DNA from: Magnimaribacter mokuoloeensis
GTDB lineage: Bacteria > Pseudomonadota > Gammaproteobacteria > Magnimaribacterales > Magnimaribacteraceae
Direction: 5' to 3'
Length of the DNA stretch: 64,000 nt
NCBI GenBank assembly: GCA_041860225.1
Contig: CP151794.1
Location: 1,550,001-1,614,000, forward strand
Below are positions 1 to 8,943 of this stretch, in pieces (the first letter of the stretch is position 1; each line of letters begins with the position of its first letter). Below the pieces are notes generated by a model that was not told the DNA's origin, did no database searches, and saw only the letters and a list, made by a program, of their open reading frames with translations. The translations under genes and the position numbers were made by a program.

Positions 1-95
1 CCTTGGCGATTTTTAAAGGCGGAGAGTTAATTGCTCAGCAAGTAGGCGCTTTAAGCAAAACGCAACTAACAGAATTTATAGAATCTAACCTGTAG
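1..95 (+). CDS. trxA: Thioredoxin, C-terminal fragment
   Basis: This is the 3' end of a gene cut by the window edge; the reading frame begins at base 3 and stops at 93-95. The last 30 residues include AIFKGGELIAQQVGALSK, which matches the final beta strand and helix of thioredoxin (conserved FKxGxxxxxxVGAxxK). The active-site CGPC lies outside the window. Thioredoxin is the cytoplasmic dithiol reductant for ribonucleotide reductase and other enzymes. It sits directly upstream of rho, an order also found in E. coli, which supports the call. Confidence 0.85.
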   Translation, partial: LAIFKGGELIAQQVGALSKTQLTEFIESNL

Positions 96-186
96 AAAAT
101 ACTAGACTCTAATTTCTAACAAGGTTACTATGGCTTAATCAAAGTTTCTTTGGTCAACCCCTTTTTTCAAGCATTAACTTTATTTT

Positions 187-1446
187 ATGCAATTAACAGA
201 ACTAAAAAAAATGCCAGTTGAACAGCTCATTGAGCTTGGTGAAGAGTGCGGAATTGAAAATGCTTCGCGTGCAAAAAGACAAGATATAGTTTTTGGAATC
301 CTCAAAAGTAAGGCCAAAAGTGGTGAAGATATTGAAGGAGAAGGAGTCCTTGAAATTCTTCAAGATGGATTTGGTTTTCTTAGATCTCCTGACTCATCCT
401 ATTTGGCAGGACCAGACGATATATATGTATCTCCCAGTCAAATAAGGCGATTTGGTCTCAGAACTGGAGATACTATTAAAGGTAAAATTAGATCCCCTAA
501 AGATGGTGAAAGATACTTCGCTATCTTAAAAATAGAAGAGATAAACTTCGAAGAACCTGACAAGACAAAAAATAAACCATCTTTTGAAAACTTAACGCCG
601 CTTTTCCCTGATGAAAGAATGCTTTTTGAGTTAGGTACTGGTAGCACAGAAGATCTTTCTTCAAGAGTTATTGACCTTACTGCTCCAACTGGAAAAGGAC
701 AAAGGTCACTGATTGTCTCACCACCCAAAGCGGGCAAAACCTTATTGCTGCAAAGCATAGCTCATTCAATAGAAAGAAATAATCCAGAATGTAAGATTAT
801 GGTTTTACTAGTTGATGAAAGACCTGAAGAAGTAACTGAAATGAAGCGTTCTGTTAAAGGTGAGGTCATCGCAAGTACTTTTGATGAAGCGCCCACTCGA
901 CATGTTCAAGTTGCAGAGATGGCAATCAACAAAGCTCGAAGATTGGTTGAACACAAACATGATGTTGTGATTTTGTTAGACTCTATAACAAGATTAGCTC
1001 GAGCGTATAATTCTACTCAAGCTGCTTCAGGCAAAATTCTTACTGGTGGCGTTGACGCTAATGCACTTCAAAAACCAAAAAGATTTTTTGGTGCCGCTAG
1101 AAATATTGAAGGGGGTGGAAGTCTATCTATCATAGCTACTGCCTTAATTGATACAGGGTCTAGAATGGATGAAGTGATTTTTGAAGAATTTAAAGGTACA
1201 GGAAATTCTGAGATCAATCTTGATCGTAAGATCGCAGAAAAAAGAGTTTTCCCTGCTATCAATGTTAGGAAGACAGGAACCAGAAGAGAAGATCTATTAA
1301 CCTCTGACTTAGAATTAAGAAATATCACTGTTTTGAGAAAACTTCTTAATGAAATGGACGACACAGCCGCAATGGAATGGATGCTTGATAAACTTAAGGA
1401 TTACAAAACTAACGCTGAATTTTTTGAGTCCATGAAAAGGAAATAG
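187..1446 (+). CDS. rho: Transcription termination factor Rho
   Basis: Hexameric RNA-dependent ATPase/translocase that ends transcription at factor-dependent terminators. At 419 residues it is the same length as E. coli Rho. The N-terminal helical domain is followed by the cold-shock-type RNA-binding domain (about 50-120), with GFGFLR in the primary RNA site. The ATPase core has Walker A PPKAGKT at 179-185 and Walker B VVILLD from about 260. The secondary-site Q/R loops and C-terminal ATPase subdomain are intact. The roughly 90-base gap after trxA could serve as a leader; Rho is autoregulated in other bacteria, but no clear signal is visible here. The stop lies 1 base from the stop of the convergent membrane-protein gene. 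Confidence 0.97.
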   Translation: MQLTELKKMPVEQLIELGEECGIENASRAKRQDIVFGILKSKAKSGEDIEGEGVLEILQDGFGFLRSPDSSYLAGPDDIYVSPSQIRRFGLRTGDTIKGKIRSPKDGERYFAILKIEEINFEEPDKTKNKPSFENLTPLFPDERMLFELGTGSTEDLSSRVIDLTAPTGKGQRSLIVSPPKAGKTLLLQSIAHSIERNNPECKIMVLLVDERPEEVTEMKRSVKGEVIASTFDEAPTRHVQVAEMAINKARRLVEHKHDVVILLDSITRLARAYNSTQAASGKILTGGVDANALQKPKRFFGAARNIEGGGSLSIIATALIDTGSRMDEVIFEEFKGTGNSEINLDRKIAEKRVFPAINVRKTGTRREDLLTSDLELRNITVLRKLLNEMDDTAAMEWMLDKLKDYKTNAEFFESMKRK

Positions 1447-1447
1447 T

Positions 1448-1687
1448 CTATTCGTCCTTTTGTTTCTCTTTCTTTCCAGAAAAAAATAACCTTTCTATTA
1501 CACCTATAGAAAAAATTCCTAATAGCGTACATAGAATAATTAAAGATATTATTAGTTCAGTATTTAAAGTTATTTTTTTATCAAAAGCTAAAATTTCTCT
1601 AGTAGGAATGAGATCAGATGATCCGTTCGTTAATAAAACTACTAAGAGAGCAATGAATATAAGAATTAAAAATAATCTAGCTTTCAT
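1448..1687 (-). CDS. Small two-helix membrane protein, LapA-like topology
   Basis: Seventy-nine residues: a hydrophobic helix at about 4-21, a short polar loop of about 25 residues, a second helix at about 45-67, and a lysine/glutamate tail. This helix-loop-helix-charged-tail layout resembles LapA/DUF1049 proteins, but the sequence is too short and divergent for me to assign the family. It overlaps the 3' end of rsmD by 11 bases, so the two are probably cotranscribed and translationally coupled. The function is unknown; an inner-membrane location is inferred from the helices. Confidence 0.7.
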   Translation of the reverse strand: MKARLFLILIFIALLVVLLTNGSSDLIPTREILAFDKKITLNTELIISLIILCTLLGIFSIGVIERLFFSGKKEKQKDE

Positions 1688-2240
1688 ATAGACAATATTT
1701 CGTTTCTCCTCCCTTAGAAAGTTTTAGTTGAGTAAGATCGGTTTTTAGGGATCCTAAATCTAGGTCTCTTTCGCATTCAATATAAACTAAACCCTTATCT
1801 GTTAGTAATTCATTTTCAGATATTATATTCAAAGATTTTTGGATAAGGCTTTCATAAAAAGGAGGATCTAAAAAAATTAAATCAAATTTAGTGTTTAGTT
1901 GTTTGAAATCAAATGCTGTTGAATTCGCATTTATAACTCGACATTTATTATTTACCCCTAGTTTTTTGACTACAACTTCAATTGCCCCACTAAGGAGCTT
2001 TTGTTTTTCAAAGAACACTACTTCATCTGCGCCCCTAGAAAGAGCTTCTAGTCCTAACGCTCCTGTACCTGCGAACATGTCTAAACATTTTTTTTTATGC
2101 AAATCATTTAAAAGCCAATTAAACAGGGTTTCTTTAGTTTTACTTTCAGTAGGACGTAAATTCTTATTTGGCTTGAATGAAAGTTTAGTACCTTTGTAAT
2201 CGCCTGCAATAATTCTTGATGTAGCTTGTTTTTTAGCCAT
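1677..2240 (-). CDS. rsmD: 16S rRNA (guanine966-N2)-methyltransferase RsmD
   Basis: S-adenosylmethionine-dependent methyltransferase that modifies G966 of 16S rRNA during 30S assembly. Visible motifs are RIIAGDYKG near the N terminus, the SAM-binding DMFAGTGALGLEALSRGA (about 54-71) and the catalytic DPPF (125-128), all typical of RsmD. I start it at the ATG at 2240 (187 residues), giving the usual MxKK...SRIIAG N terminus. A TTG at 2264 would add eight residues, including the AAGAGG that may act as its ribosome site. It is divergent from the flavin reductase gene and overlaps the downstream membrane-protein gene. Confidence 0.93.
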   Translation of the reverse strand: MAKKQATSRIIAGDYKGTKLSFKPNKNLRPTESKTKETLFNWLLNDLHKKKCLDMFAGTGALGLEALSRGADEVVFFEKQKLLSGAIEVVVKKLGVNNKCRVINANSTAFDFKQLNTKFDLIFLDPPFYESLIQKSLNIISENELLTDKGLVYIECERDLDLGSLKTDLTQLKLSKGGETKYCLYES

Positions 2241-2300
2241 ATGGACAATATTATGCCTCTTCAAACCATCAGTAGCTAAAATTTAACTGATGTTTTCTAA

Positions 2301-2774
2301 ATGCAAGACTCAGATATAAAGAAAAACTTTTTAAATTCAATGAGAGGAATAACCTCTACTGTCAATGTTATTTCAGCTACTGCCGAAGGAAATAGGCATG
2401 CTATGACAGCTACTTCGGTTACTTCTTTATCACTAGATCCTCCATCGATGTTGGTGTGTATAAATAAGGAGGCTTCTTTACATAAAATTTTGTTGGATAA
2501 CTCTAATTTTTGTATAAATATATTATCTAGTTTGCAGAAAGAACTTGCTGAAGTTTGCAGCAATAGCGATGAGGGCGAATCACGTTTTGTTAGTGAATCT
2601 TGGAAGGATCAAGGTCCTTATATCTATAACGAAGACGCTTTATCTAATATATTTTGTACGAAAATAAATCAGGTTGATCACACAAGCCATACCATTTTTA
2701 TTGGCACTGTGGACAGAGTTATAAATAGTCCTGATTTGAAACCTCTTTTATATGGATCTGGAGGATATTTATAA
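2301..2774 (+). CDS. Flavin reductase-like FMN-binding protein
   Basis: The 157-residue protein matches the flavin-reductase-like domain family (split-barrel FMN-binding). It has the early FLNSMRGITSTVNVISA segment, the AMTATSVTSLSLDPPSMLVCIN flavin-binding core and a late HTIFIGTVDRV strand ending in LLYGSGGYL. Members usually reduce FMN with NAD(P)H, either alone or as the small component of two-component monooxygenases. The oxygenase partner is not identifiable nearby. It ends 5 bases before the DUF4399 start, so it probably heads the 2301-7801 transcription unit. Divergent from rsmD across a 60-base gap. Confidence 0.85.
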   Translation: MQDSDIKKNFLNSMRGITSTVNVISATAEGNRHAMTATSVTSLSLDPPSMLVCINKEASLHKILLDNSNFCINILSSLQKELAEVCSNSDEGESRFVSESWKDQGPYIYNEDALSNIFCTKINQVDHTSHTIFIGTVDRVINSPDLKPLLYGSGGYL

Positions 2775-2778
2775 GTTT

Positions 2779-3171
2779 ATGAAAATTTTTTTAATCATTT
2801 CTACATTTTTTGCAGCTTTTTCAATCTGTGCAAACCCTAAGGTTTACTTCATTAATTTAGAAGATGGAGACAGAGTAGAATCTCCTTTTCTTATTCAATT
2901 TGGATTATCTGGTATGGGTATAGCTCCGGCAGGTATCGATAGAGCAAATACGGGTCATCATCATTTACTTGTCAACGTTAAAGATATTGATCTATCTAAA
3001 CCTATACCTTCTTCTTCCAATCATATCCATTTTGGAGAAGGACAGACTGAATCTTTGGTAGATCTAATGCCTGGTGACTATTCTATACAACTTGTACTTG
3101 GGGACATGACCCATACACCTCATAATCCTCCAATAATCTCACAAAGAATAAATATTACTGTTATAGATTAA
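2779..3171 (+). CDS. DUF4399 secreted protein
   Basis: A 130-residue protein with an N-terminal signal peptide (MKIFLIISTFFAAFSICA) followed by a beta-rich domain. The order VYFINLEDGDRVESPFLIQFGL, GHHHLLV, IHFGEGQTE, DLMPGDYSIQLVLGD is characteristic of DUF4399, whose conserved histidines suggest metal binding. The function is unknown. I chose the ATG at 2779 rather than the in-frame codon at 2752, because the shorter form starts directly with the signal peptide and does not overlap the flavin reductase. Its stop abuts the ATG of the first DUF5916 gene with no gap, so the two are probably cotranslated. Confidence 0.85.
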   Translation: MKIFLIISTFFAAFSICANPKVYFINLEDGDRVESPFLIQFGLSGMGIAPAGIDRANTGHHHLLVNVKDIDLSKPIPSSSNHIHFGEGQTESLVDLMPGDYSIQLVLGDMTHTPHNPPIISQRINITVID

Positions 3172-5451
3172 ATGCGCTATCTACAGACCACAGGTCTTAT
3201 TTTGATCTTTATACTGTCGTTTTCTTTGTCATCTGAAATAAAAATTGATGGATCTCTTGATGAAGATGAGTGGAAAGAAGCCCAAGTGATTGATAGATTG
3301 TATGAAGTCTATCCGTATTCTTTAAGAGAAGTAAGTGATTACAAAACCCAAATACTGATTATTGAATCAGAGAAGGGCCTCTATTTTGGTTTTAAAAATT
3401 ATCAGACCAACGAAACGATGAGAATCAATAATCACTTGCGAGATCAAGAGCGAGCATTGTCTGATAAAAATGGAATAGTTATAGACTTTGATGGCGATAG
3501 TATTGAGGGATATAACTTTTTTATTTCTTCCAGCGGATCAGTTGGTGATGCAACGGTAACAGACGAAAAGGAGAGAAATTGGGATTGGGATGCTGATTGG
3601 CAGTCCGCAGCGCTAGTAAAAGACGGAGTGTGGTACTCCGAAACTTTCATACCCTGGAACATTGCTCCAATGAAAATTCAAGCAGGCAAGAAAAGAAAGA
3701 TAAAAATGGCTTTTTACAGGATGCTCATGGGTATCGGGAGAGGTTTTTCAACTATCAAAGGAAGTGTCTATGAAAATGTTTATTTATCTGTTTTTGATGA
3801 GTTTCAGTTTAATAACTATTCAGGTACAAAATTAGATTTTTTTCCTTACACAACCTTTACAGAAGATATTGCTAATTCAGATCAACTCTCTAAAGCAGGA
3901 ACTGAAATTTTTTGGAAAATTGATTCAAGTAAGCAGCTCAACCTCACCTTGAACCCAGATTTTGGACAAGTTGAGAGTGATGAAGTTGTTGTTAATTTCT
4001 CTGCTTTCGAAACTTTCTATTCAGATAAGAGACCATTCTTTGCCGAAAATAATAGTATGTTTGATGTTAGTGATCGCATGCACAGAATTATTAACACAAG
4101 AAGAATAGGTGGTAGGCCTGATTATGAATGCGATATATACGGTGACTTGGAGGAATACTGCCAAGAAACTAAATCAGAAAACAGCGAAATAGATTTTGCC
4201 TTGAAATATACCCAAAAAGGAGAAGTAGATTTTGGTTTTTTGAGCGCTTCCGAGAGAGATGAAAAATTTTCTCAAGGTAGAGATTTTTATGCAGTTAGGC
4301 TGAATACAAAAGTAAATGACCTGAAATATGGATATTTGGGTACATACGTTGATAAGCCTGTTTCGGGCGAAAATGCTCAAGTTAATTCGGTAGATTTTAT
4401 GTATCTTCCTTCTAAAGTTCATAGAATGAATGGTAATTTGATGCATTCAAGTGTCAAAAGCCAAGATGGATTCGGCTTGACTATGGGTTACTCGTATAAC
4501 CCTAATCAAGACTTTTCCTCGGGTATAGGCATAAATTTCTATGATGATGAGCTTGATCTAAACGATATGGGTTATCTCATATTAAATGACCGCTTAATGT
4601 TTAATGGAAGGACCCAATTTAAAAAGACAAGATTTGCTGAGGGTTCTGTGCTTAGATCTAGATTGTTTGAGGTTGGTTACGGATCTAAATTTAATGCCGA
4701 CACAGTAAGGGAGTCCTCTAACTTTGCTTTAAAAGTCGAGACAAATTTTACTGATCTTTCTGAATTTAAGACTGAAATTTTTTATAGAAGTACAGGTAAA
4801 AATACAAGAATAACTAGAGGTTCAACTCTAGCTCCATATATTGATATGCCTAAAGGAATGGGAGGTTACGCAGAATTTACTGGACCACGAAAACCAAAGT
4901 ATGTTTATAGTTTAAGATTTGAAAGAGGTAAGGGTAGCGAGCATTCACCGGGCATAAGTTGGAAAAACTCTTCTAGGGCTTCTATTAAGTTTATGCCTCT
5001 CGATAACCTTTCTTTCAACATGTCCTATAATCATTCTGAAGAGAAAAATTGGCTAAATTGGTTAGACGATAATCTCTTAGCTACTTATGAAAGAAAACAG
5101 CGAACAAGTGTTTTCGAACTTGAGTGGTTTAAAAATAATCAACATGAGTTAAGAATAAAAGCTCAACTAGTAGCTTTCACTGGCAGAAACCCGACTCCTT
5201 ATCTTGGAAACGAAAAAGGAAAATTAGTGCCAATTGATATTTCTATTTCTCCCATTACGATAAGTGAATTAGCATTCCAAGTTAGATACAGATATGAGAT
5301 TATGCCGCTTTCTTATCTTTATTTAGTATATTCAAAGGGAGGTAGAGTTTCTGCTAACGATGAAGAGGACAATCTTTCAAACCTCTACAGAAGACCTTGG
5401 AATAATCCCGAGAAAGAAAACTTTACGGTAAAACTTAGATATAGATTTTAA
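3172..5451 (+). CDS. DUF5916 outer-membrane protein, copy 1
   Basis: 759 residues with a signal peptide (1-22), then a carbohydrate-binding-family-9-like domain (KIDGSLDEDEW at about 25, then a beta sandwich to about 210). The long DUF5916 barrel region shows the hallmark NPDFGQVESDEVVVNFSAFE and FYSDKRPFFAEN near 265-295. The C terminus is KLRYRF, the aromatic-ending beta strand recognised by the BAM machinery, so I infer an outer-membrane barrel. The substrate is unknown; a role in polysaccharide or peptide handling is often assumed from the CBM9-like domain. The neighbouring gene is a full-length paralogue. Confidence 0.9.
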   Translation: MRYLQTTGLILIFILSFSLSSEIKIDGSLDEDEWKEAQVIDRLYEVYPYSLREVSDYKTQILIIESEKGLYFGFKNYQTNETMRINNHLRDQERALSDKNGIVIDFDGDSIEGYNFFISSSGSVGDATVTDEKERNWDWDADWQSAALVKDGVWYSETFIPWNIAPMKIQAGKKRKIKMAFYRMLMGIGRGFSTIKGSVYENVYLSVFDEFQFNNYSGTKLDFFPYTTFTEDIANSDQLSKAGTEIFWKIDSSKQLNLTLNPDFGQVESDEVVVNFSAFETFYSDKRPFFAENNSMFDVSDRMHRIINTRRIGGRPDYECDIYGDLEEYCQETKSENSEIDFALKYTQKGEVDFGFLSASERDEKFSQGRDFYAVRLNTKVNDLKYGYLGTYVDKPVSGENAQVNSVDFMYLPSKVHRMNGNLMHSSVKSQDGFGLTMGYSYNPNQDFSSGIGINFYDDELDLNDMGYLILNDRLMFNGRTQFKKTRFAEGSVLRSRLFEVGYGSKFNADTVRESSNFALKVETNFTDLSEFKTEIFYRSTGKNTRITRGSTLAPYIDMPKGMGGYAEFTGPRKPKYVYSLRFERGKGSEHSPGISWKNSSRASIKFMPLDNLSFNMSYNHSEEKNWLNWLDDNLLATYERKQRTSVFELEWFKNNQHELRIKAQLVAFTGRNPTPYLGNEKGKLVPIDISISPITISELAFQVRYRYEIMPLSYLYLVYSKGGRVSANDEEDNLSNLYRRPWNNPEKENFTVKLRYRF

Positions 5452-5494
5452 AATCCTTAAATAATAGAATGACCGCCTCTTAAGGGGAATCATC

Positions 5495-7801
5495 TTGCAA
5501 AGGACGCTTATTAAATTCTTTTATCTCAATTTATTTTTTGTAGCCCCCTTACTTTACTCTCTGGAAATCACGACCGACGGACTGCTTGATGAAAAAGAAT
5601 GGTCTGGAGCTAGGGAAATCACTAAATACTATGAGAGTCTTCCATTTACTCTCGATGATGCATCAGGCTCTCAAAAAGTTCTTGTTCTTGAAGATGAAAA
5701 AGGCATTTATTTTGGCTTTATAAGTTATCAAGATGTTGAAACGATTAGATCACAAAAGCATCAGCGCGACGAGGAAATGGCCAATGCAGATATGGTTGGA
5801 GTCTCCATAGATTTTGATGGAGATGGTCTTTTGTCTTATGGGTTTTCAATATCAGCTGGAGGATCTATTCTTGATAATGTAGTTCGAAATGAAAATGAAA
5901 TGAACTACGATTGGGACGCTGATTGGGGCTATGGAGTAACGATTGGCAATGATGCGTGGTACGCTGAGATGTTTATCCCTTGGAGCGTGGCACCTATGAA
6001 AGCTCAAACCGGAGATAAACGTAAGGTTAAGCTTTCTTTTTACCGATGGTTAAGAGGTGAATTTAAGGTTTACACAACCATTAAAGGTAATCCAAGAACA
6101 GAAAAATTCATCTCTATATTTAATGATTACGAATTTAATAATTATGACGTCTCGAAGATAGACTATTTTCCATATATAAATTTTTCAGATGACAGAGTTA
6201 TCGAAGATTTAGACAAAAAGGTTGGCGCAGAAATTTTTTGGAAAATAGATGCAGGCAAACAGTTAAATATAGCCTTGAATCCTGATTTTGGACAGGTAGA
6301 AAGTGATGAGTTGGTTGTGAATTTTGACTCCAGTGAGACTTTTTATTCTGATAAAAGGCCTTTTTTCTCGGAAAATCATTCATTATTCGATGTTAAAGGT
6401 TTTAGATTCTTCTATGTAATAAATACGAGACGAATAGGTGCTTCTCCTGATTATGATTGCTCAAGATATTTAGATTTTTTACAAGATCTTTGCAAATCAT
6501 CTCAGGTAGGCATTTCAGATATTGATTATGCTGTTCGCTATACTCAACAAAACGAATCTTTTGATCTTGGTTTTTTAGGGGCTTCAGAAGCAGATGAAGA
6601 ATTTAGTCAAGGAAGAGATTTTTATTCAATAAGATTACGAAAAGCAGAAAAGAAATTTTCAATTGGTTATCTGGGTACCTTTACAAAAAGACCTGTTTTA
6701 GAAAGGGAAGCAAATGTCAATTCTGTCGATATAATTTATAGACCAAAAGATACTTTGCGTTTTGATACAATTTTTATCAATTCTCAAATTGATGATCCAA
6801 TTATTGAGAAAGATTCAGGGAATGCATTCCGATTCAGGATGACCACATCACCTACCAAGCAGCGATATCACGATGTAGGTATTTTTTATTTTGATGAGAA
6901 TTTAGATATCACTGATATGGGTTATCAAATGGAAAATAATTGGTTATTTGCTGGTTCTCAAAACGGTTTAAAGTTTACCGATTATGATGAGAACTCACCT
7001 TTTCAATCCAATCAGGTCGAATTAGGTATTGGTTACGAATCTAATGGCGATTTAGATAAATCTGCAGACTTTACCTATTTAACTCTTAAAACTTATTTCA
7101 AAAATACTACTTACGTAGAATTTACCAATTTTTATCGAACGTCTAGTAAAGATTTCTGGATAACTAGAAAAGATCCTACAGCACCCTATATCGTAAAGCC
7201 TGAAAATTACGGGACCAACATTCAATATAGCGGCCCTTCAAGAAACTTTTTTAATTATTTTATAGAGTTAAAAAGAGAGAAGGGGAGTCAGTGGCGATCA
7301 GCCCTAGGGTTTGCAAATTCTTATGCCACCAAGCTAAGTTTTGCCCCAAGAGATAATCTTAATTTTTCCATTTATTACCAGCACCTGGAAGAAGAACAAT
7401 GGCTCAATTGGATTCAAGATAACTTTTTAGGTATCTACTCAAGAAAACAGAGAACTACTGTTGCAGACCTAAATTGGTTTGTGGGGGATAAGCATGAATT
7501 GAGAGTTAAGGCCCAGATGGTAGGTTTCACGGCAAGAGATCCTAAGCCATATTTAGGAGACTCCTTAGGCCAACTTAATCCGGTAGATATTTCTTTAGAC
7601 CCTTTCACCCTAAGTGATCTTGCATTCCAGGTAAGGTATAGATACGAAATTCTTCCATTAGCCTACCTTTATATTGTTTACTCTAGAGGAGGGAGAATAA
7701 TTCAAACAGATTTGGAAAATGATTTAGAAGAAATCTATAAAAGGCCTTGGAATGAACCTCAAGCAGACACTTTCACAGTTAAAGTTAGGTACCGTTTTTA
7801 G
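5495..7801 (+). CDS. DUF5916 outer-membrane protein, copy 2
   Basis: 768-residue paralogue of the preceding gene with the same architecture: signal peptide, CBM9-like domain (ITTDGLLDEKEW), NPDFGQVESDELVVNF plus FYSDKRPFFSEN, and the terminal barrel strand VKVRYRF. The start is a TTG at 5495; the strong ribosome site AAGGGGA at about 5482 with a normal spacer supports it, and no ATG gives the complete signal peptide. The 43-base gap to copy 1 shows no obvious terminator, so both are likely on one transcript. Its 3' end overlaps the convergent zinc-ribbon gene by 17 bases. The barrel segments align along their full length with copy 1 by eye. Confidence 0.9.
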   Translation: MQRTLIKFFYLNLFFVAPLLYSLEITTDGLLDEKEWSGAREITKYYESLPFTLDDASGSQKVLVLEDEKGIYFGFISYQDVETIRSQKHQRDEEMANADMVGVSIDFDGDGLLSYGFSISAGGSILDNVVRNENEMNYDWDADWGYGVTIGNDAWYAEMFIPWSVAPMKAQTGDKRKVKLSFYRWLRGEFKVYTTIKGNPRTEKFISIFNDYEFNNYDVSKIDYFPYINFSDDRVIEDLDKKVGAEIFWKIDAGKQLNIALNPDFGQVESDELVVNFDSSETFYSDKRPFFSENHSLFDVKGFRFFYVINTRRIGASPDYDCSRYLDFLQDLCKSSQVGISDIDYAVRYTQQNESFDLGFLGASEADEEFSQGRDFYSIRLRKAEKKFSIGYLGTFTKRPVLEREANVNSVDIIYRPKDTLRFDTIFINSQIDDPIIEKDSGNAFRFRMTTSPTKQRYHDVGIFYFDENLDITDMGYQMENNWLFAGSQNGLKFTDYDENSPFQSNQVELGIGYESNGDLDKSADFTYLTLKTYFKNTTYVEFTNFYRTSSKDFWITRKDPTAPYIVKPENYGTNIQYSGPSRNFFNYFIELKREKGSQWRSALGFANSYATKLSFAPRDNLNFSIYYQHLEEEQWLNWIQDNFLGIYSRKQRTTVADLNWFVGDKHELRVKAQMVGFTARDPKPYLGDSLGQLNPVDISLDPFTLSDLAFQVRYRYEILPLAYLYIVYSRGGRIIQTDLENDLEEIYKRPWNEPQADTFTVKVRYRF

Positions 7802-7994
7802 CGCTACAATTTGTTGAGCAAAAAGTATTTTCTCCTTTTTTTATAGACTCACTGTCAGGAAAGTTAAGCCCACAGATAGTGCACTTAACCATATCAGAAG
7901 AGTCGGAAGGAATAGCTGCTGTTAGATTTCTAGAAATCCTAGAAATGACATAAATTAAAAAAATTACCGCAACGAGAATTAGAACCTGGAACAT
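7785..7994 (-). CDS. Small membrane-anchored zinc-ribbon protein
   Basis: Sixty-nine residues: one N-terminal transmembrane helix (about 2-19) and a C-terminal ribbon with CTIC and CSTNC separated by about 20 residues, a C-x2-C...C-x3-C pattern likely to bind zinc. The layout resembles the PP0621-type family of small gammaproteobacterial proteins of unknown function, though that match is by pattern only. It starts 2 bases after the stop of bamD and probably shares its transcript. The 3' end overlaps the convergent DUF5916 gene by 17 bases, which is unusual for two conserved genes. Confidence 0.75.
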   Translation of the reverse strand: MFQVLILVAVIFLIYVISRISRNLTAAIPSDSSDMVKCTICGLNFPDSESIKKGENTFCSTNCSAKNGT

Positions 7995-7996
7995 GT

Positions 7997-8872
7997 TTAA
8001 GGAGACTCTATTGTTGGCCGTTCAACATCATCTTTTCCAATTAAACCTAAGGTAAGGATATTTGTCCAAGAACGTTCTTTTACTGATTCATTATCAGCAA
8101 GATTGAAATCAGGAAAGTTGGCTTTCAAAATATCTAGGCTAGTTTTTCTAAGCTCTTCGTATTCTAAAATTTCATAAGCCTCTACGAGGATTGAAAGTGC
8201 ATAGGGAGTTTGAGGAGTGTTAGGTAAATGTTCGATTACATATTTAGCTCTACCTATAGCCGCCAAATAAGCTCCTCTCTTCATATAAAAGTCAGCCACA
8301 TATATTTCGTGTTCCGCTAGCAGATTCCTCAAATAAATCATTCTTTGTTTAGCATGAGGAACGTATTTACTGCTGGGATACCTTGAAATGAAGTCTGATA
8401 GTTCATCAAAAGAAGTTTGAGCCATAACTACTTCTCTTTTTGCTAGATCAGACTGGAAATATCTTGAAAATAAACCTGAGTCATCTGTAAAAGCTGCAAG
8501 ACCTTTCATGTAGAAGGCATAACCAGTATGAGAGTGTCGGGGATGAAGATTAATAAATCTCTCAGCGGCAGACTGACTAGCTTCGAATTGTGAATTCATA
8601 TAGTAAGCATAGATAAGTTCTGCTTGAGCTTGCTCAGCATATCTTCCAAAAGGAAATCTTGATTCTAGAGCTTCCAGACTCATGATAGCTGTTGAGAAAC
8701 TTCCATTCTTTAAACGCGTTTGAGCTTGATCATAGAGTTCCTTTTCAATAAGCCTTTCATCAGGAATCTCCTCATTAGATGAGCAAGAACCAAGGGTCAT
8801 CAAAATAAATAAAATAGCTAAAATAGCAAGATTTCTCTTGCTAGAATTGAAAAAATTGTGAACGATTGTCAT
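7997..8872 (-). CDS. bamD: Outer-membrane assembly lipoprotein BamD
   Basis: Essential lipoprotein of the BAM complex, which folds beta barrels into the outer membrane. After a long n-region and a hydrophobic stretch there is a lipobox LGSC with the lipidated cysteine at residue 30. TPR repeats follow: ELYDQAQTRLKNGSFSTAI, FPFGRYAEQAQAELIYAYY, and HPRHSHTGYAFYMKG with the DDSGLF...YFQSDLAKR segment typical of BamD. The 291-residue length is somewhat above E. coli BamD. It is divergent from rluD across 71 bases, a common gammaproteobacterial arrangement. Its clients here probably include the two adjacent DUF5916 barrels. Confidence 0.95.
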   Translation of the reverse strand: MTIVHNFFNSSKRNLAILAILFILMTLGSCSSNEEIPDERLIEKELYDQAQTRLKNGSFSTAIMSLEALESRFPFGRYAEQAQAELIYAYYMNSQFEASQSAAERFINLHPRHSHTGYAFYMKGLAAFTDDSGLFSRYFQSDLAKREVVMAQTSFDELSDFISRYPSSKYVPHAKQRMIYLRNLLAEHEIYVADFYMKRGAYLAAIGRAKYVIEHLPNTPQTPYALSILVEAYEILEYEELRKTSLDILKANFPDFNLADNESVKERSWTNILTLGLIGKDDVERPTIESP

Positions 8873-8943
8873 TTAAGTTATGAATTCTACAGATCAGATC
8901 AGTTCTTGGACAGAAAAAGGTTTACTAGGTTCAATTTTCTCAA

